Positions 54,400 to 64,000 of a DNA stretch of 64,000 nt are shown in pieces (positions within the stretch are counted from its first letter, which is position 1; each line of letters starts with the position of its first letter). Origin of the DNA: Drosophila miranda. Taxonomy: Eukaryota > Arthropoda > Insecta > Diptera > Drosophilidae. The stretch is taken from positions 21,207,657 through 21,271,656 of the forward strand of contig NC_046674.1 in assembly GCF_003369915.1 (NCBI RefSeq). The letters are read 5' to 3'. Position numbers and translations under genes: made by a program. The notes under the pieces were generated by a model, which had not been told where the DNA came from, made no database searches, and was given only the letters and a program-made list of their open reading frames with translations.

Positions 54400-54800
54400 T
54401 GTATATCCGGTGATCGAAGAATTTAGATATATATTAGTTTATTAGTGGATGTGTGTAAAACTCGGAAGAAAACGTTTCCGAACATAAAGTGTGTATATTC
54501 TTGACCAGCATCAACATCTGATTCATCCACAATTTTGAAAACACCAGAAAACGTAGCATCATAGAAATCGAAATCGCCGAATCTGGGTTAGATCAGATAA
54601 TTACTTTACCCAGAATGAAGAAAGCCATCCCCTTCCACATACATACTCATTCTCTCTCTCTCTACCTCGTGCAGCGTGTGGCGAAGGAGAGCGAGATAGA
54701 ACGACCGGTGTTGGTGTGAGATGAAAGGAGAGAGAAGCAGATGTAAAACATATTGGAAACAGATTTTATATTATATAATTCTGATCAAATAGGTCATTGA
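54400..54800 (-). mobile_element. DINE-1/SGM-like Helitron copy
   Basis: Minus-strand landmarks: CATCTGCTTCTCTC, CATCTCACACCAACACCGG, a GCACGAGGTAGAG purine-rich hinge, GAGAATGAGTATG, then GGTCAAGAATATACAC. It matches 23560-24110 in order. Confidence 0.65.
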
Positions 54801-54997
54801 GTGGAAAAAATATAATCAAAGTGCAAGATTTAACATTATAACATAGCCAGCGGTCGTGGTTTCCCTCTTTCCCTTTATGGTTTTCCAAGTTCTCTCTGCG
54901 TTGACTGTCCCACCAAAATTCCTCCTTCCCGCATTAACCCAAAGACAAAGGCAAAAGCAGAGAGAGAGGGCATGCTGCAGTCTTGGGTTCCGATACC

Positions 54998-55029
<32 letters not shown>

Positions 55030-55086
55030 GAATAATAAGAATAACAATAATAATAATAATACTAATAACAATAATATAATAATATA
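54998..55086. repeat. (AAT)n microsatellite
   Basis: More than 20 mostly perfect AAT units with scattered G, C interruptions. Confidence 0.9.
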
Positions 55087-55149
55087 TTTTACAACACGTT
55101 TTCTCTAATCTAGGAGAAAATAATCTAACAGAATATGCCCCTATGAGAA

Positions 55150-55498
55150 CTAATTTAAAGGAAAGAAGAGGGAATGATAGCCGCCATAGCTCACAAGGAG
55201 CTCGTAAAAGTTGAGGACTACATTATTGACGGACTGGACCAGATAGTGTGGATGAGAGAGTTTGTCAGGTTGGGATTGCTGAAAGCACGAAAGAAATGAT
55301 TGAGTATCCACTCCGGTATCCACTTACATGGTGACCACACCTGGCCGTAAGTCCTGCGAAGGTCATGATAAATCGTACCACAAGCACGATAGTCGTGATC
55401 CGGAGGCATCCACCAGTTCCTTCACGCCCTTTAGATCTCCGTAGAACAGAAGAGAACTGAACGTACCAGAAAAGTAGCTGCATCAAGTACAACATCAT
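55150..55498 (-). CDS. Candidate small two-exon membrane or secreted protein
   Basis: Exon 1 (55328-55498) begins MMLYLMQLLFWYVQFSSVL, a signal-peptide-like core, and contains a second hydrophobic stretch (ITTIVLVVRFIMTFAGL). Exon 2 (55150-55278) continues QSQPDKLSHPHYLVQSVNNV...LVSYGGYHSLFFPLN and a stop. The intron has GTAAGT and a TTCTTTCGTGCTTTCAG acceptor, and both sides are open in one frame for 99 residues. No family was recognised. It was assembled by eye from one donor and one acceptor, so it could be a chance join. Confidence 0.45.
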
Positions 55499-56171
55499 TG
55501 TACAATTGCATACAATCAAATATTTTTGTGAGATCATATTGTGTGTTACACATGCAATTTTGCAATTGTTCGGCACATGCCGAACGTCAGATCTGAGAAT
55601 CTGGGAACGCACGCAGGAAATTCTGTTGGTACGTCTTTGTATAAACTGACGGATCTATGTATATACTGTATGGTTAGGGTCCCTTCTCAACTGGAAAGGC
55701 AAGCTGACGCGTATAATTCTCTCGCTCTCACTGCATGCTTTTCCCATAAGGCTTTCTCTGTTTTACATTTAGTCTGATAGCAAAGTCTCTAACGTCATAG
55801 CACCATTTGCATTTGAAATGGAAGGTGAACCAAGTTCCGAACTGGTTCAACGTGCTGTGTTACTAATCGCACGCTTTTGACCGCGAAACTTGAAATCTCA
55901 TATAAGAAGTCGAAGCTTGAACTAAATAAAAGTAAGGTTTACATAAATAATTTCCAGAAAATATTACAAAGTTAATTTCTCAATTCACTTGCATGTGGGT
56001 GCTGGGAGTGGCTCAGCCCAATCTTCTGGACGTCTTTATAACCCAATTCTTGGTCCGTGCTAAGTGGACGGGTAAATATTTATTGAAATTGATATAGCGG
56101 CCAGCGCTGAATAGCATTCCCAAGTGGGATTCATTCTTGAAGAGTGTTGTGCCTGCATCGGTCGTCGGTTA
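55499..56171. other. Intergenic, nothing recognised
   Basis: It lies between the candidate small gene (minus strand) and the DM4/12 gene (plus strand), so it should hold two promoters. A possible TATA-like TATAAGAAG sits near 55901, far from either start. Confidence 0.35.
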
Positions 56172-56891
56172 ATGATGGAAATGTTTTGGATGCTTCTTTA
56201 TGGCTGCTTTCTTCCCCTGGCTAGCGCCGCCTACGACATTGTGATGCCTATGGCCACCCCCAATCTTACGGACTACCTGCATACCCGGCAGAAACGTCAT
56301 CAGCTGATATACAGGAACGGCGGAACAATACGGCTGGTAGTCGGACCCGTGATGCCCACCCAACTGGAGGATGCGGTTTCCTGGCGTGGTTTGCTCTACT
56401 TCTGGACACTCCACTTTGGTGGATACACGTTGCCCTCAGAACCGCTCTATCCCTGGGATAAATGGGAGACGATCTATGCGCGATCGCTGCAGGAGCAGGT
56501 CCGACGGTTGGATGCCTCGCACGAGGACGATACCCGACTGTTTGTATACGAGATCTTGGAGAAGTATATGGACCAGGCAAGTGGTTCGGTGGGTCTGGGC
56601 CGTCAGTGCTTGTTGCGCGGCATCTGCGAGAATGCCCAGATACATCAACACTTGGGAATCGTGGCGGAGCTCCTGAACATCTTGCTTACGTAAGTAAACA
56701 ATACATAATTTTTCCAAAACAATTCCAAACTTTTCATCGACTCTTGCAGACCTGGAAAGGCGCGCTTAGATCTTTCCTATAGGGAGGCATATGCGGCGGG
56801 GCTAGCCGGCAGCCACTGCTTGGAGCAGTTCGAGGAGTGTCCGAGAGGAAAAAGTGTCTTGGATGCTTTCGCAGTGGATTTGGAGGACTGA
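56172..56891 (+). CDS. DM4/12-family secreted protein
   Basis: Exons 56172-56689 and 56750-56891, phase 2, encode 219 residues. The start MMEMFWMLLYGCFLPLASA is a signal peptide; an upstream in-frame ATG at 56124 is less likely. A furin-like RQKRH and a short beta-rich middle come first. The DM4/12 signature follows: GRQCLLRGICENAQ, a helix (LGIVAELLNILLTPGK), then Y-x2-A-x3-G-x3-HCLEQFEECPRG. This insect-specific family has no known biochemical role. It is convergent with the related gene at 58431. Confidence 0.88.
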
Positions 56892-58430
56892 AGGCTTTGC
56901 GGGCAGAGCTAAACGTATGCTTTACAGAGTCTTAATTAGACTTCTTATTAGGTTTAAAAAATTAAAAAACGTACAATAAAGGGTAGATGAATCCTGATCA
57001 AAGGCTTCCGCAATAATGTCTCTTAACAAATGAAAGGATAAGCTTAAAATTCTCCCAAGAATGCACCGTCAGACCACACACATTATCAGCAATCTCGATA
57101 ACATTTCCGCTGCCACCATGCAACGATACATTTCTAACGGTAATTGCAAATGGTTTCAGCCACGCCTACTTCACGCAGAACAAGTATAGTATGTATCTTC
57201 TTGGAAGGAGAGTCAAAACCTGACCCTGCGCACCCCTTCTCCGCTACCCGTTCAAAAATCGCTTAACATTAATGGCTTGTGGCGGCGGCTGCTGCTCCAG
57301 CTTTAGCTTCGGGCTGCAGCGAAAGCCAACTCACGACCGCCATTTTGTCAACAATGGCGTCAATTAAATGGAAAATGCAACCACCATGCAGCAGCAGCAG
57401 CAACAGCAACAGCAAGAACGACGAGGACGGGGACGAAAGACAATAAATGCGTCTTAAGTGGCACATTAGGCTTGCAGACGCTGACAGCAGTCTCCTCCAT
57501 ACAGGGTGTGGCAGCTTTGATATTTGCATGTGTGTAGCAAAAGGTATTAATAAAAAAGAGGTCTTCCTAGAAAGCGTTCTCAACATATAAATATATGTAT
57601 TTGCAAAGTGGCAACGAATTGATGTCACTCGGAAAATGGCGGCTACCTTCCGTGTGCGTGCATCACCCTGTTGGCGCTCCACTGCTCTCTCGCTTTCTCG
57701 TTGTCTCCACATCAGCATTTGTGTGCACAGCTAATTCAAATGCGATTATGACAACCACCGCGAAGAACAACGTAAGCAGGCGGAGATGGGGCCCCGTGAG
57801 AGCAAGGGAGCAAGACAGAGAGAGAGGGAGAGGGAGAGAGCGCTTGGGATAAAGGAACCATGCAAAGTGCAGCTAGCATTGTGAGAGGAGCAGAGCAGAG
57901 CAGAGCAAAACGGAGGGCGGTGGTGGTAGTGGGGGAGGCCCCCTCCCTGTTCAACTTTGCGGTGTTTGAACTTGTGATGGTGCATCGCAATAGGTAACTA
58001 TCTATGGCTGCCATGTTCATGCGGCGCTCAATATCACGATGCTGAGATGGGAAGTGCATAAGCTGGAAGCTTCTTCTGTAACATCTGTATCCCTGGTCCA
58101 CTTGGAGTCGTTCAGTAAAACAACCAAGCCACAAACTTTTGAGCGCTGCAATACCTATCAACCCACAGATGACGCATAAACTGACATCGTAAACGCATGG
58201 ATACACACACCCACACGGATACACACACATTCTCATCCTTGAACCATCCTCTGACAACACAGTTTCCTGCCCCGAAGACATGCATCCGTGCATTTCCGCC
58301 CCAAATTATGCAACAAGCACATCCATCCCAATCCGACACAGGACGAGACCCATTAGATATGCACTTTGATTTAGTCGGAAACTTTATTGTGGTTCCATCG
58401 GCTACGATCACCAGAAGCATCAGCAGTAAA
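56892..58430. other. Spacer between two convergent DM4/12 genes
   Basis: It contains a GAGAGAGAGGGAGAGGGAGA purine tract (about 57818-57840), a (CAG)n-like block near 57386-57415 and a CA-rich stretch near 58200-58230. Long open frames here come from these low-complexity tracts. No coding gene is supported. Confidence 0.5.
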
Positions 58431-59160
58431 TCAATCATGCTCCACAATCAGTAGTTCGTCCAGGAAATTGTCCCCGCGTGGGCAGGTCCTGTAAAGGCCC
58501 AGGCAATCGGCGCCTGCCTTGCCAGCGGTATAGGCATCATGGTAGGATTTATCCAGATCCGCTTTGCCTGGACTAAAGTTTTAGTTCGTTAGAGGCATCA
58601 ATTCAATGAATCAAATTAAACGTTTACCTCAGGACAATGTTCAAGATTTCGGAGAACACCCCAATGTGGTGGTGGATTTGGGCATTTTCGCATATGGAGC
58701 GAAGCAGGCATTGCCTGCCCACGGCCATGTTATCATTCCTCCTGCCCATGTACTCCTCCAGAGCGGTGTAGACCAGCAGTCTCGCATCGTCTGCATACCG
58801 GATGTCTCCACTGGCGGCGTGCCTCTCGATGTTCCGCCTCATCTGTGTCAGGGAACGGGCGAAAGTGCCCTCCCACTTGTCCCAGGGCCAGATGGGTGAG
58901 GTGGGCAGCGAATAGGTGCCTCCCTGGAGCGTGAAGGACAGTACACAGGAGCGAAATGTGACATGATCCTCCAAGGGTATTGGCAACGATGGCCCGATGC
59001 TAAACTTCATCGATCCGCTGTTCTGATAGATCAGCCAGCGTTTCTGGCGGTGTCCTAGGAACTCGGTGACATTACGGGTGGTGGTGATGGTTAGGCCGAA
59101 GGCTGGCAGGGCGATCAAGAACAGACCCGTAAGGAGCACACGCACACCCATTCCGCACAT
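58431..59160 (-). CDS. DM4/12-family secreted protein, second gene
   Basis: Exons 58628-59160 and 58431-58572, phase 2, encode 224 residues. The signal peptide is near MGVRVLLTGLFLIALPAFG; a furin-like RQKR follows. The signature is GRQCLLRSICENAQ, a helix (IGVFSEILNIVLSPGK), then Y-x2-A-x3-GKAGADCLGLYRTCPRG. The intron sits at the same place as in the gene at 56172, so the two are tandem paralogues that now face each other. The intervening domain shares PWDKWE with it. Confidence 0.88.
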
Positions 59161-59789
59161 CGTACATGGAAGGGTTTACCAAGACTAAATGCACTCCGGG
59201 CACAACTAAGCCGATATCTGGAACCACTCTAAGTGAGCCATCATCATTGCCGTTGAATGACGAGTGGAAATTTCAGAGGCGCAAACATTTGTGCAGGCAA
59301 TTAGCATTATGAATGTGACAGAAATTGGGATAGTGATTGGGCTTTCGATGGGAATTGGACAGCTATGTATGTATGTAGTTATGACCGGGCGGTTCTTGTT
59401 TTCTATTTGCACACGTGAGTTGAAAATTGAGTGAACTACAATGACCGATTTGGGCCCGGGCCAAATGAAGTGACCCGAACAGCCAAGATCAAGATTACGG
59501 GTCACAGAAATACAGAGAGAGAGCCCCACTTATAAGACCATTAGGAAGTGGGTAATACTCACACACAAGGCACACAAAATCCACAAAATAAGGAAGTAAG
59601 CACGTTTCAATCGGCATTCCGACTAATAGATACCCCCTACGCAGATACATATATTGTTTTTCTTATTCTTAACGTTATAACTGTCCGATTGTGATGATTG
59701 AACTATGTATAGTTGTGCCACACTAGACTTCGATATAATTATAGGTATCATATCTTTTTTGAATTATAAACTATGAGGTTAGTTCAAGC

Positions 59790-59930
59790 AGGTTTAAGGA
59801 TATATGTATGTACTTTATACTTGAGAATATCTGTACATAAACAGACTGAAGAAACTATGTAATTCCTTTTGTCTGTTACATACTACATACCCTCTAAGTA
59901 TTCCACGATTACGGGGTATGAAAATGTTTT
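59790..59930 (+). mobile_element. DINE-1-like Helitron 3' fragment
   Basis: The end-type string TTTGTCTGTTACATACTACATACCC, followed by GGGGTATGA, is the usual 3' end of this family. Confidence 0.5.
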
Positions 59931-60949
59931 GCAAATTATTTAGACAAATAAAGGAAGCCCGGACTGAGGCAAACAGTTTTGGTGCAGATAATATCCTTTT
60001 TTGGGTTGCTCTGTGATTTGTCGACGTGGCCGGAAATGAAAAGCAAACAGCAATGCCAGCGGCAACAGCAACAGAAACAGCAACAGCGATGCGATGCGGC
60101 AGCAGGGAAATAAATTTGCTTAAATAACAGCAGCAACAATTGGAAAATGGCAAACGGCAAATGGCAGAGTTGCCAACCGCAAAGCCAAAGACGAGGAGAC
60201 CCAAGACCGTTGTAACGGGAACATACATAGATCGTTGCTTGGGCTCACTCACACACACACACACGAAGACACAGGGCCTGACATGGCTGACAAAAGCACA
60301 ATACCCTCCCCACCTGTCCCTGGACATTTCCGCTGTATGGGGGAGTCGGACATACCCCAGAAGAAATAAATTCGTGTTGACAATTTGAATGATTTATAGA
60401 AAATGCGTGCAGACCAAATTTTCACATGCCCCAGAGGCTGTGGGTGGGGGAGGGGAGGAAGTCGACAGGCGAAAAATAGCCAATGTCTAGGCCACAGGCA
60501 TAGTACATAGTACTCTTAAATGAATAGATCAACAAACAAACTTTAGATCAGAAAACGTGGGTGCCCTCATTCACACTTGTCGGATGTTTATCGCCATATA
60601 CATATATGTATGTATCAAATATATTCATTCTGAATGATTCCACAGTATTTGCCAGTCATAGTCGTTCAATGTGTTTTTCCATTTTTAGATCGACTACCAA
60701 ACGACCCATTCTTTGTTAAATAGTACATCTAATTGCTAATAAAAAGATGATATAATTATAACGAAAATGTCTTCATTTTTGGAGAGCAAGAGGCTTTTAA
60801 ATGTAGCTTCTACAAATCCTAAAAAGTAAAGTTATATACATATGAAAATTTGCGAGAGTGATTAGAATACAAACAACAAATTTGGTGCAAAGTATTTTTA
60901 TCTGAGACATAGTATTTTTTGAGTACCTGCTTCGTTCAGATGCCTACCG

Positions 60950-61190
60950 TTCTACATTGGATTCTTCCATGAAAAGACACATCATTCGTCAGAATGTGTA
61001 TAGATGTGTATAGCAAATAAAAGGAAGCGTTGCCGACCCCATAAAGTATGTAATTCTTAATCAGCATCAATACACGAGTCCATATAACTATAAGTTGGTG
61101 TGAGAAGAGAGAAAATCGAAGAGTAACGGAACAAAATGGAAACAGATAAAATATTATAAAATTCTAGTCTAACATTTGGTGGTTCTATTC
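60950..61190 (-). mobile_element. DINE-1/SGM-like Helitron fragment
   Basis: Minus-strand landmarks CTTCTCACACCAACTTATAG, GACTCGTGTATTGATGCTGA and TTATGGGGTCGGCAACGC match other copies in order. Confidence 0.6.
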
Positions 61191-63368
61191 TATGAAATCT
61201 GAACATCAAACCGTTTTACTGTTCTCTTTGAAACACTTGACTATAAGGCTCTTATTTCTTCTGAATACAAAGTAGTGTACAAAGTAGTACAAAAATATAA
61301 ATAATCTGTCTCGAAATTGTAAGAAAAAAGTATCTTATTTACTGCATTATGTCGCAGTGATTTACTAGTGCATATGAGCACCTTTCTGCTATATTTGGCA
61401 GAAGCCCTCTCATACGATGCAACATTGTACTCCCATGGACAGATAGTATACGGATGAACATACCCTCTTGTTTTTGCTGCTTCCTTAACCATTCCACATT
61501 CGTACTTTTCCCCCTTTTGGCCAATTTGGCACAGCCAGAACTTTATTTTTCTTGGCCACAATTAGGAAAAGCAAAGGAAGCAGCAAAAACAATCACTGAA
61601 GTGGGAAAGACCACCCCCAAAAACATTTCTCCAAATGTCACAGGGAAACGGAGCAAGCAAAAAGAAATTGTGCCACCCAATGGACTCGTAGATACCTCAT
61701 CCGACCACCGAAAAAAAACTGCTCCCCGGAGCGAGGTTCTTCTTCTTCAATTTCTCACACAAACTGTATATAATATTTATTATGTTGGCATAATAAATTG
61801 CAACATGAGGCAGATTCATTTTCGCACTTGCGGACATTTTTCATTTCGTTGCCGGCCGGGCAGCAGCTGCTCGGACTTGGCGGGGCTGACGGGGTGACAG
61901 GGGCAGGAAAGGGGGGCGGGGCAAGGGGAAGGCAGGAAGGGTGTGGCGAGAATGTGAAGGACGCGTTGGCGCCACATTCATGTCGCTGCTGCTTTCCTCG
62001 TTGCGGTGGTGCTGGGGGACTGATGGGCAAAAAGTACTTGTTGCCATTCGCTGGTTTGGTTCATTGCTGAGATATGAACATTGCGGTTTATGGTCTGGAA
62101 TTCATAGAAATCCATGCATACAACAATTTTTAATTGATTTTTGATAAATACCTTAAGAAAATACTCCCCTTTTTCAGTTCTACTCTAACAATCTAAATTA
62201 CATTCCACTTGATCTGTTTACATGGAGTCACCTACATTGCTCTATAATCCCCTCACGCCCCATACATCGCACCCACCCAACACCCAATCTCCTTTTTTGA
62301 AGTACGCGAGGGAGACAAAACCAATTAGGAAGAGGAGCAGGAAAAGATTGAACGAGAACCAAGCTTTTTGAGTTTTAGTAGTAGAGTAGTCCAAGTCCAA
62401 GCAGACTCGAGTCGAGCAGCGATCACTAAGTTCGCCCTTACCTTACTATATACGGGTATATATAATATATATAACGTTTTTGGATGTCTTCATAGATATT
62501 TTTGAATTTGTGACTCCAAACACTTTTGCTCCGCGCTGCACAATTTGTATTTTTCCGATCTCTTTCCTAAAAGAACTGGTTCATTTCTGACTTCTACACA
62601 GCTCTATTTCGCATTTCGACCCATGGCCCCATCCTCACAAGATAGCCGGGCGTGTGCACATTTTAAAAGGGAAATTTAATAAACCTTGTCCTATTTCATG
62701 CTCATTAGTGTCATGATAAATTGGAGAACCACGCAACCAGACCCGACCCGACCCTACCCGACCCCAGCATACCGGAGACCAGACCAGCGGACGAGCGTAC
62801 CAGCGTAGCAGCGGACAAGGGGGCCATTCTCAGGTGAGAGTGGAATGGCAATGGCCCATGTAAATGTGGCCAGGGTAGAGGTCCAGAGGCCAGTGGCGCT
62901 TAACTGTTGCATCCTCGGGAACTCGGAAATGGCTATAAATTAGAAAAGTTCGCCTCTGATGCGAACAAGTTGCCTTTGATTTGCCCGATTCCCGTTTCGC
63001 TTGCCGTTTTATGGCCGTTTAATGTGCTGACATGTCGACAATTACAAGAGAAAGATTGTTTTCGAGAGGAGAGGGAGATATCGCCAGGGTGTCTGGGTGC
63101 CAGGGTGGCGGGGGCTGCCATGTTGGAGGGTGTTGGGTGGTGATGGGCGCTACAGTTCATAGAGCTCACATAAATTCAGGCAATAATCTCATTGTTTTCA
63201 CATGCGCTTCATCGCGCGGTTTTTATCACGCATCGGAAAGGCAGAAGTAGAAGCAGAGGCGAGGACCGAGAGCCGAGACACTTTTCCCCTTCTTGTTGGT
63301 GTTGCTTTTTGTTGCCAACAAAGTTTTCCCAGACACAATATGTCTGCGGCAGTCGGTTGTCTATATAT

Positions 63369-63425
63369 CTGTCTGTCTGTCTGTCTGTCTGTCCATCTGT
63401 CACTCTGTTTGCCTGTCTGTCTGTC
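63369..63425. repeat. (CTGT)n microsatellite
   Basis: A run of CTGT units with a few interruptions, open on both strands, which produces spurious frames. Confidence 0.85.
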
Positions 63426-64000
63426 CAACTGTCCTTTCGGCTTTGCTTGCATCTGCCAACTGATGATGTAGCTACTTTTATGGTTGATGTTATTACTTTT
63501 TTGTTGAAGCTCACTCCCTCCCTGTCTCTCCCTCTGTCCCTTGCGCGTTTTCCTTTGCCCCTGCGTCTGTCCTTTGGACTGACACTGCGGCATGCAACAG
63601 CATAAAAAGTTGAAGACAATCTGGAGGACATGGATGAAGTCAAAACTGCTTTATACCCTAGACAAAATGTCATGATATACATTGGGAATGTGCTCGAGGT
63701 TGCGGAATTTGTATCTGCCTAAGAAACCGGATTAAACGTCTAACTTCCAAGAACTAGATGGAATCTTTAATTATTATAACTTTATCGATTATTACAGGCC
63801 TAATACTGGACTTGAATCAACCCAGGTTTAAACCATTTGGCAATAATTTATTCGACTTTGGAAGTATAATCGAATATAACCTTTTACCATTCATTATGAA
63901 AGTGCATATATATTTAAACCATACCAAAATTGACCAGAATCCGTGTCTACTCCTGTTTCATCATATTGCGCATACGCACGTGCATATGTTACTATACACA

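Larger units (their letters stand above)
59161..64000. other. Long non-coding flank
   Basis: No gene was found in nearly 5 kb. It holds two Helitron scraps, simple repeats and CA/TG tracts. Long frames near 63198-63682 come from the (CTGT)n tract. Confidence 0.5.

Noticed and set aside
57269-58447. Several frames above 100 codons
   Set aside because: They cross CAG, GA and CA tracts and carry no recognisable domain or splice structure.
63192-63682. Frames rich in SVCLSVCPSV or DRQTDRQTD
   Set aside because: They are translations of the (CTGT)n microsatellite.
59161-64000. Possible CRISPR array or regular spacer repeats
   Set aside because: This is a nuclear insect genome, and the only regular repeats are microsatellites.

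Overview
The window is nuclear DNA of a Drosophila-type fly. Short introns with GTAAGT/AG borders, Hsp83 at the melanogaster length of 717 residues, and fly orthologues of gryzun, hobbit, Cdc27, MED4, Neosin, mRpL50, RpL18 and folliculin all fit. Dispersed DINE-1/SGM-like Helitron fragments suggest the obscura group on Muller element D (3L of D. melanogaster), but that placement is inference. Exon borders were read by eye and may be off by a base or two.

Layout. 0.5-5 kb: a cluster of small secreted Cys-rich (chitin-binding-like) and mucin genes, one of them decayed. 5.1-6.2 kb: a THAP-domain gene. 6.3-8.1 kb: a non-autonomous terminal-inverted-repeat (TIR) DNA element with a perfect 8-bp target-site duplication. 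8.8-13.3 kb: Hsp83 with its heat-shock promoter, intronic heat-shock elements and a second, decayed copy of the promoter about 0.7 kb upstream. 13.4-15.5 kb: a DUF167 protein and a RAMP4/SERP1 protein. 16.1-29.7 kb: gryzun (TRAPPC11), whose 9-kb sixth intron holds six intronless trypsin-like genes, all antisense. 30.7-38.2 kb: hobbit (BLTP2). 38.8-45.4 kb: MED4, Cdc27 and an unrecognised basic nuclear-type protein. 45.8-51.1 kb: a young tandem duplication of Neosin + mRpL50 in which the second copy has lost parts of both genes. 51.2-53.7 kb: RpL18 and folliculin, convergent. 55-59.2 kb: a small two-exon candidate gene and two DM4/12-family genes. 59.2-64 kb: non-coding, with Helitron scraps and microsatellites.

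Main observation. The complete element at 6330-8098 has termini CAGTGTGACCG / CAGGGTGACCG. These contain the housekeeping core-promoter Motif 1 (GGTCACAC, M1BP site), followed by a DRE (TATCGATA) and tandem TATACCG/GGTATATTT units that match Motif 6. Related ends lie directly upstream of three genes: THAP (83 bp from ATG), MED4 (61 bp) and RpL18 (about 35 bp). In this window a transposon end and a housekeeping promoter module are the same sequence, which suggests a mobile source of promoters. The Neosin/mRpL50 duplication also breaks inside one of these elements.
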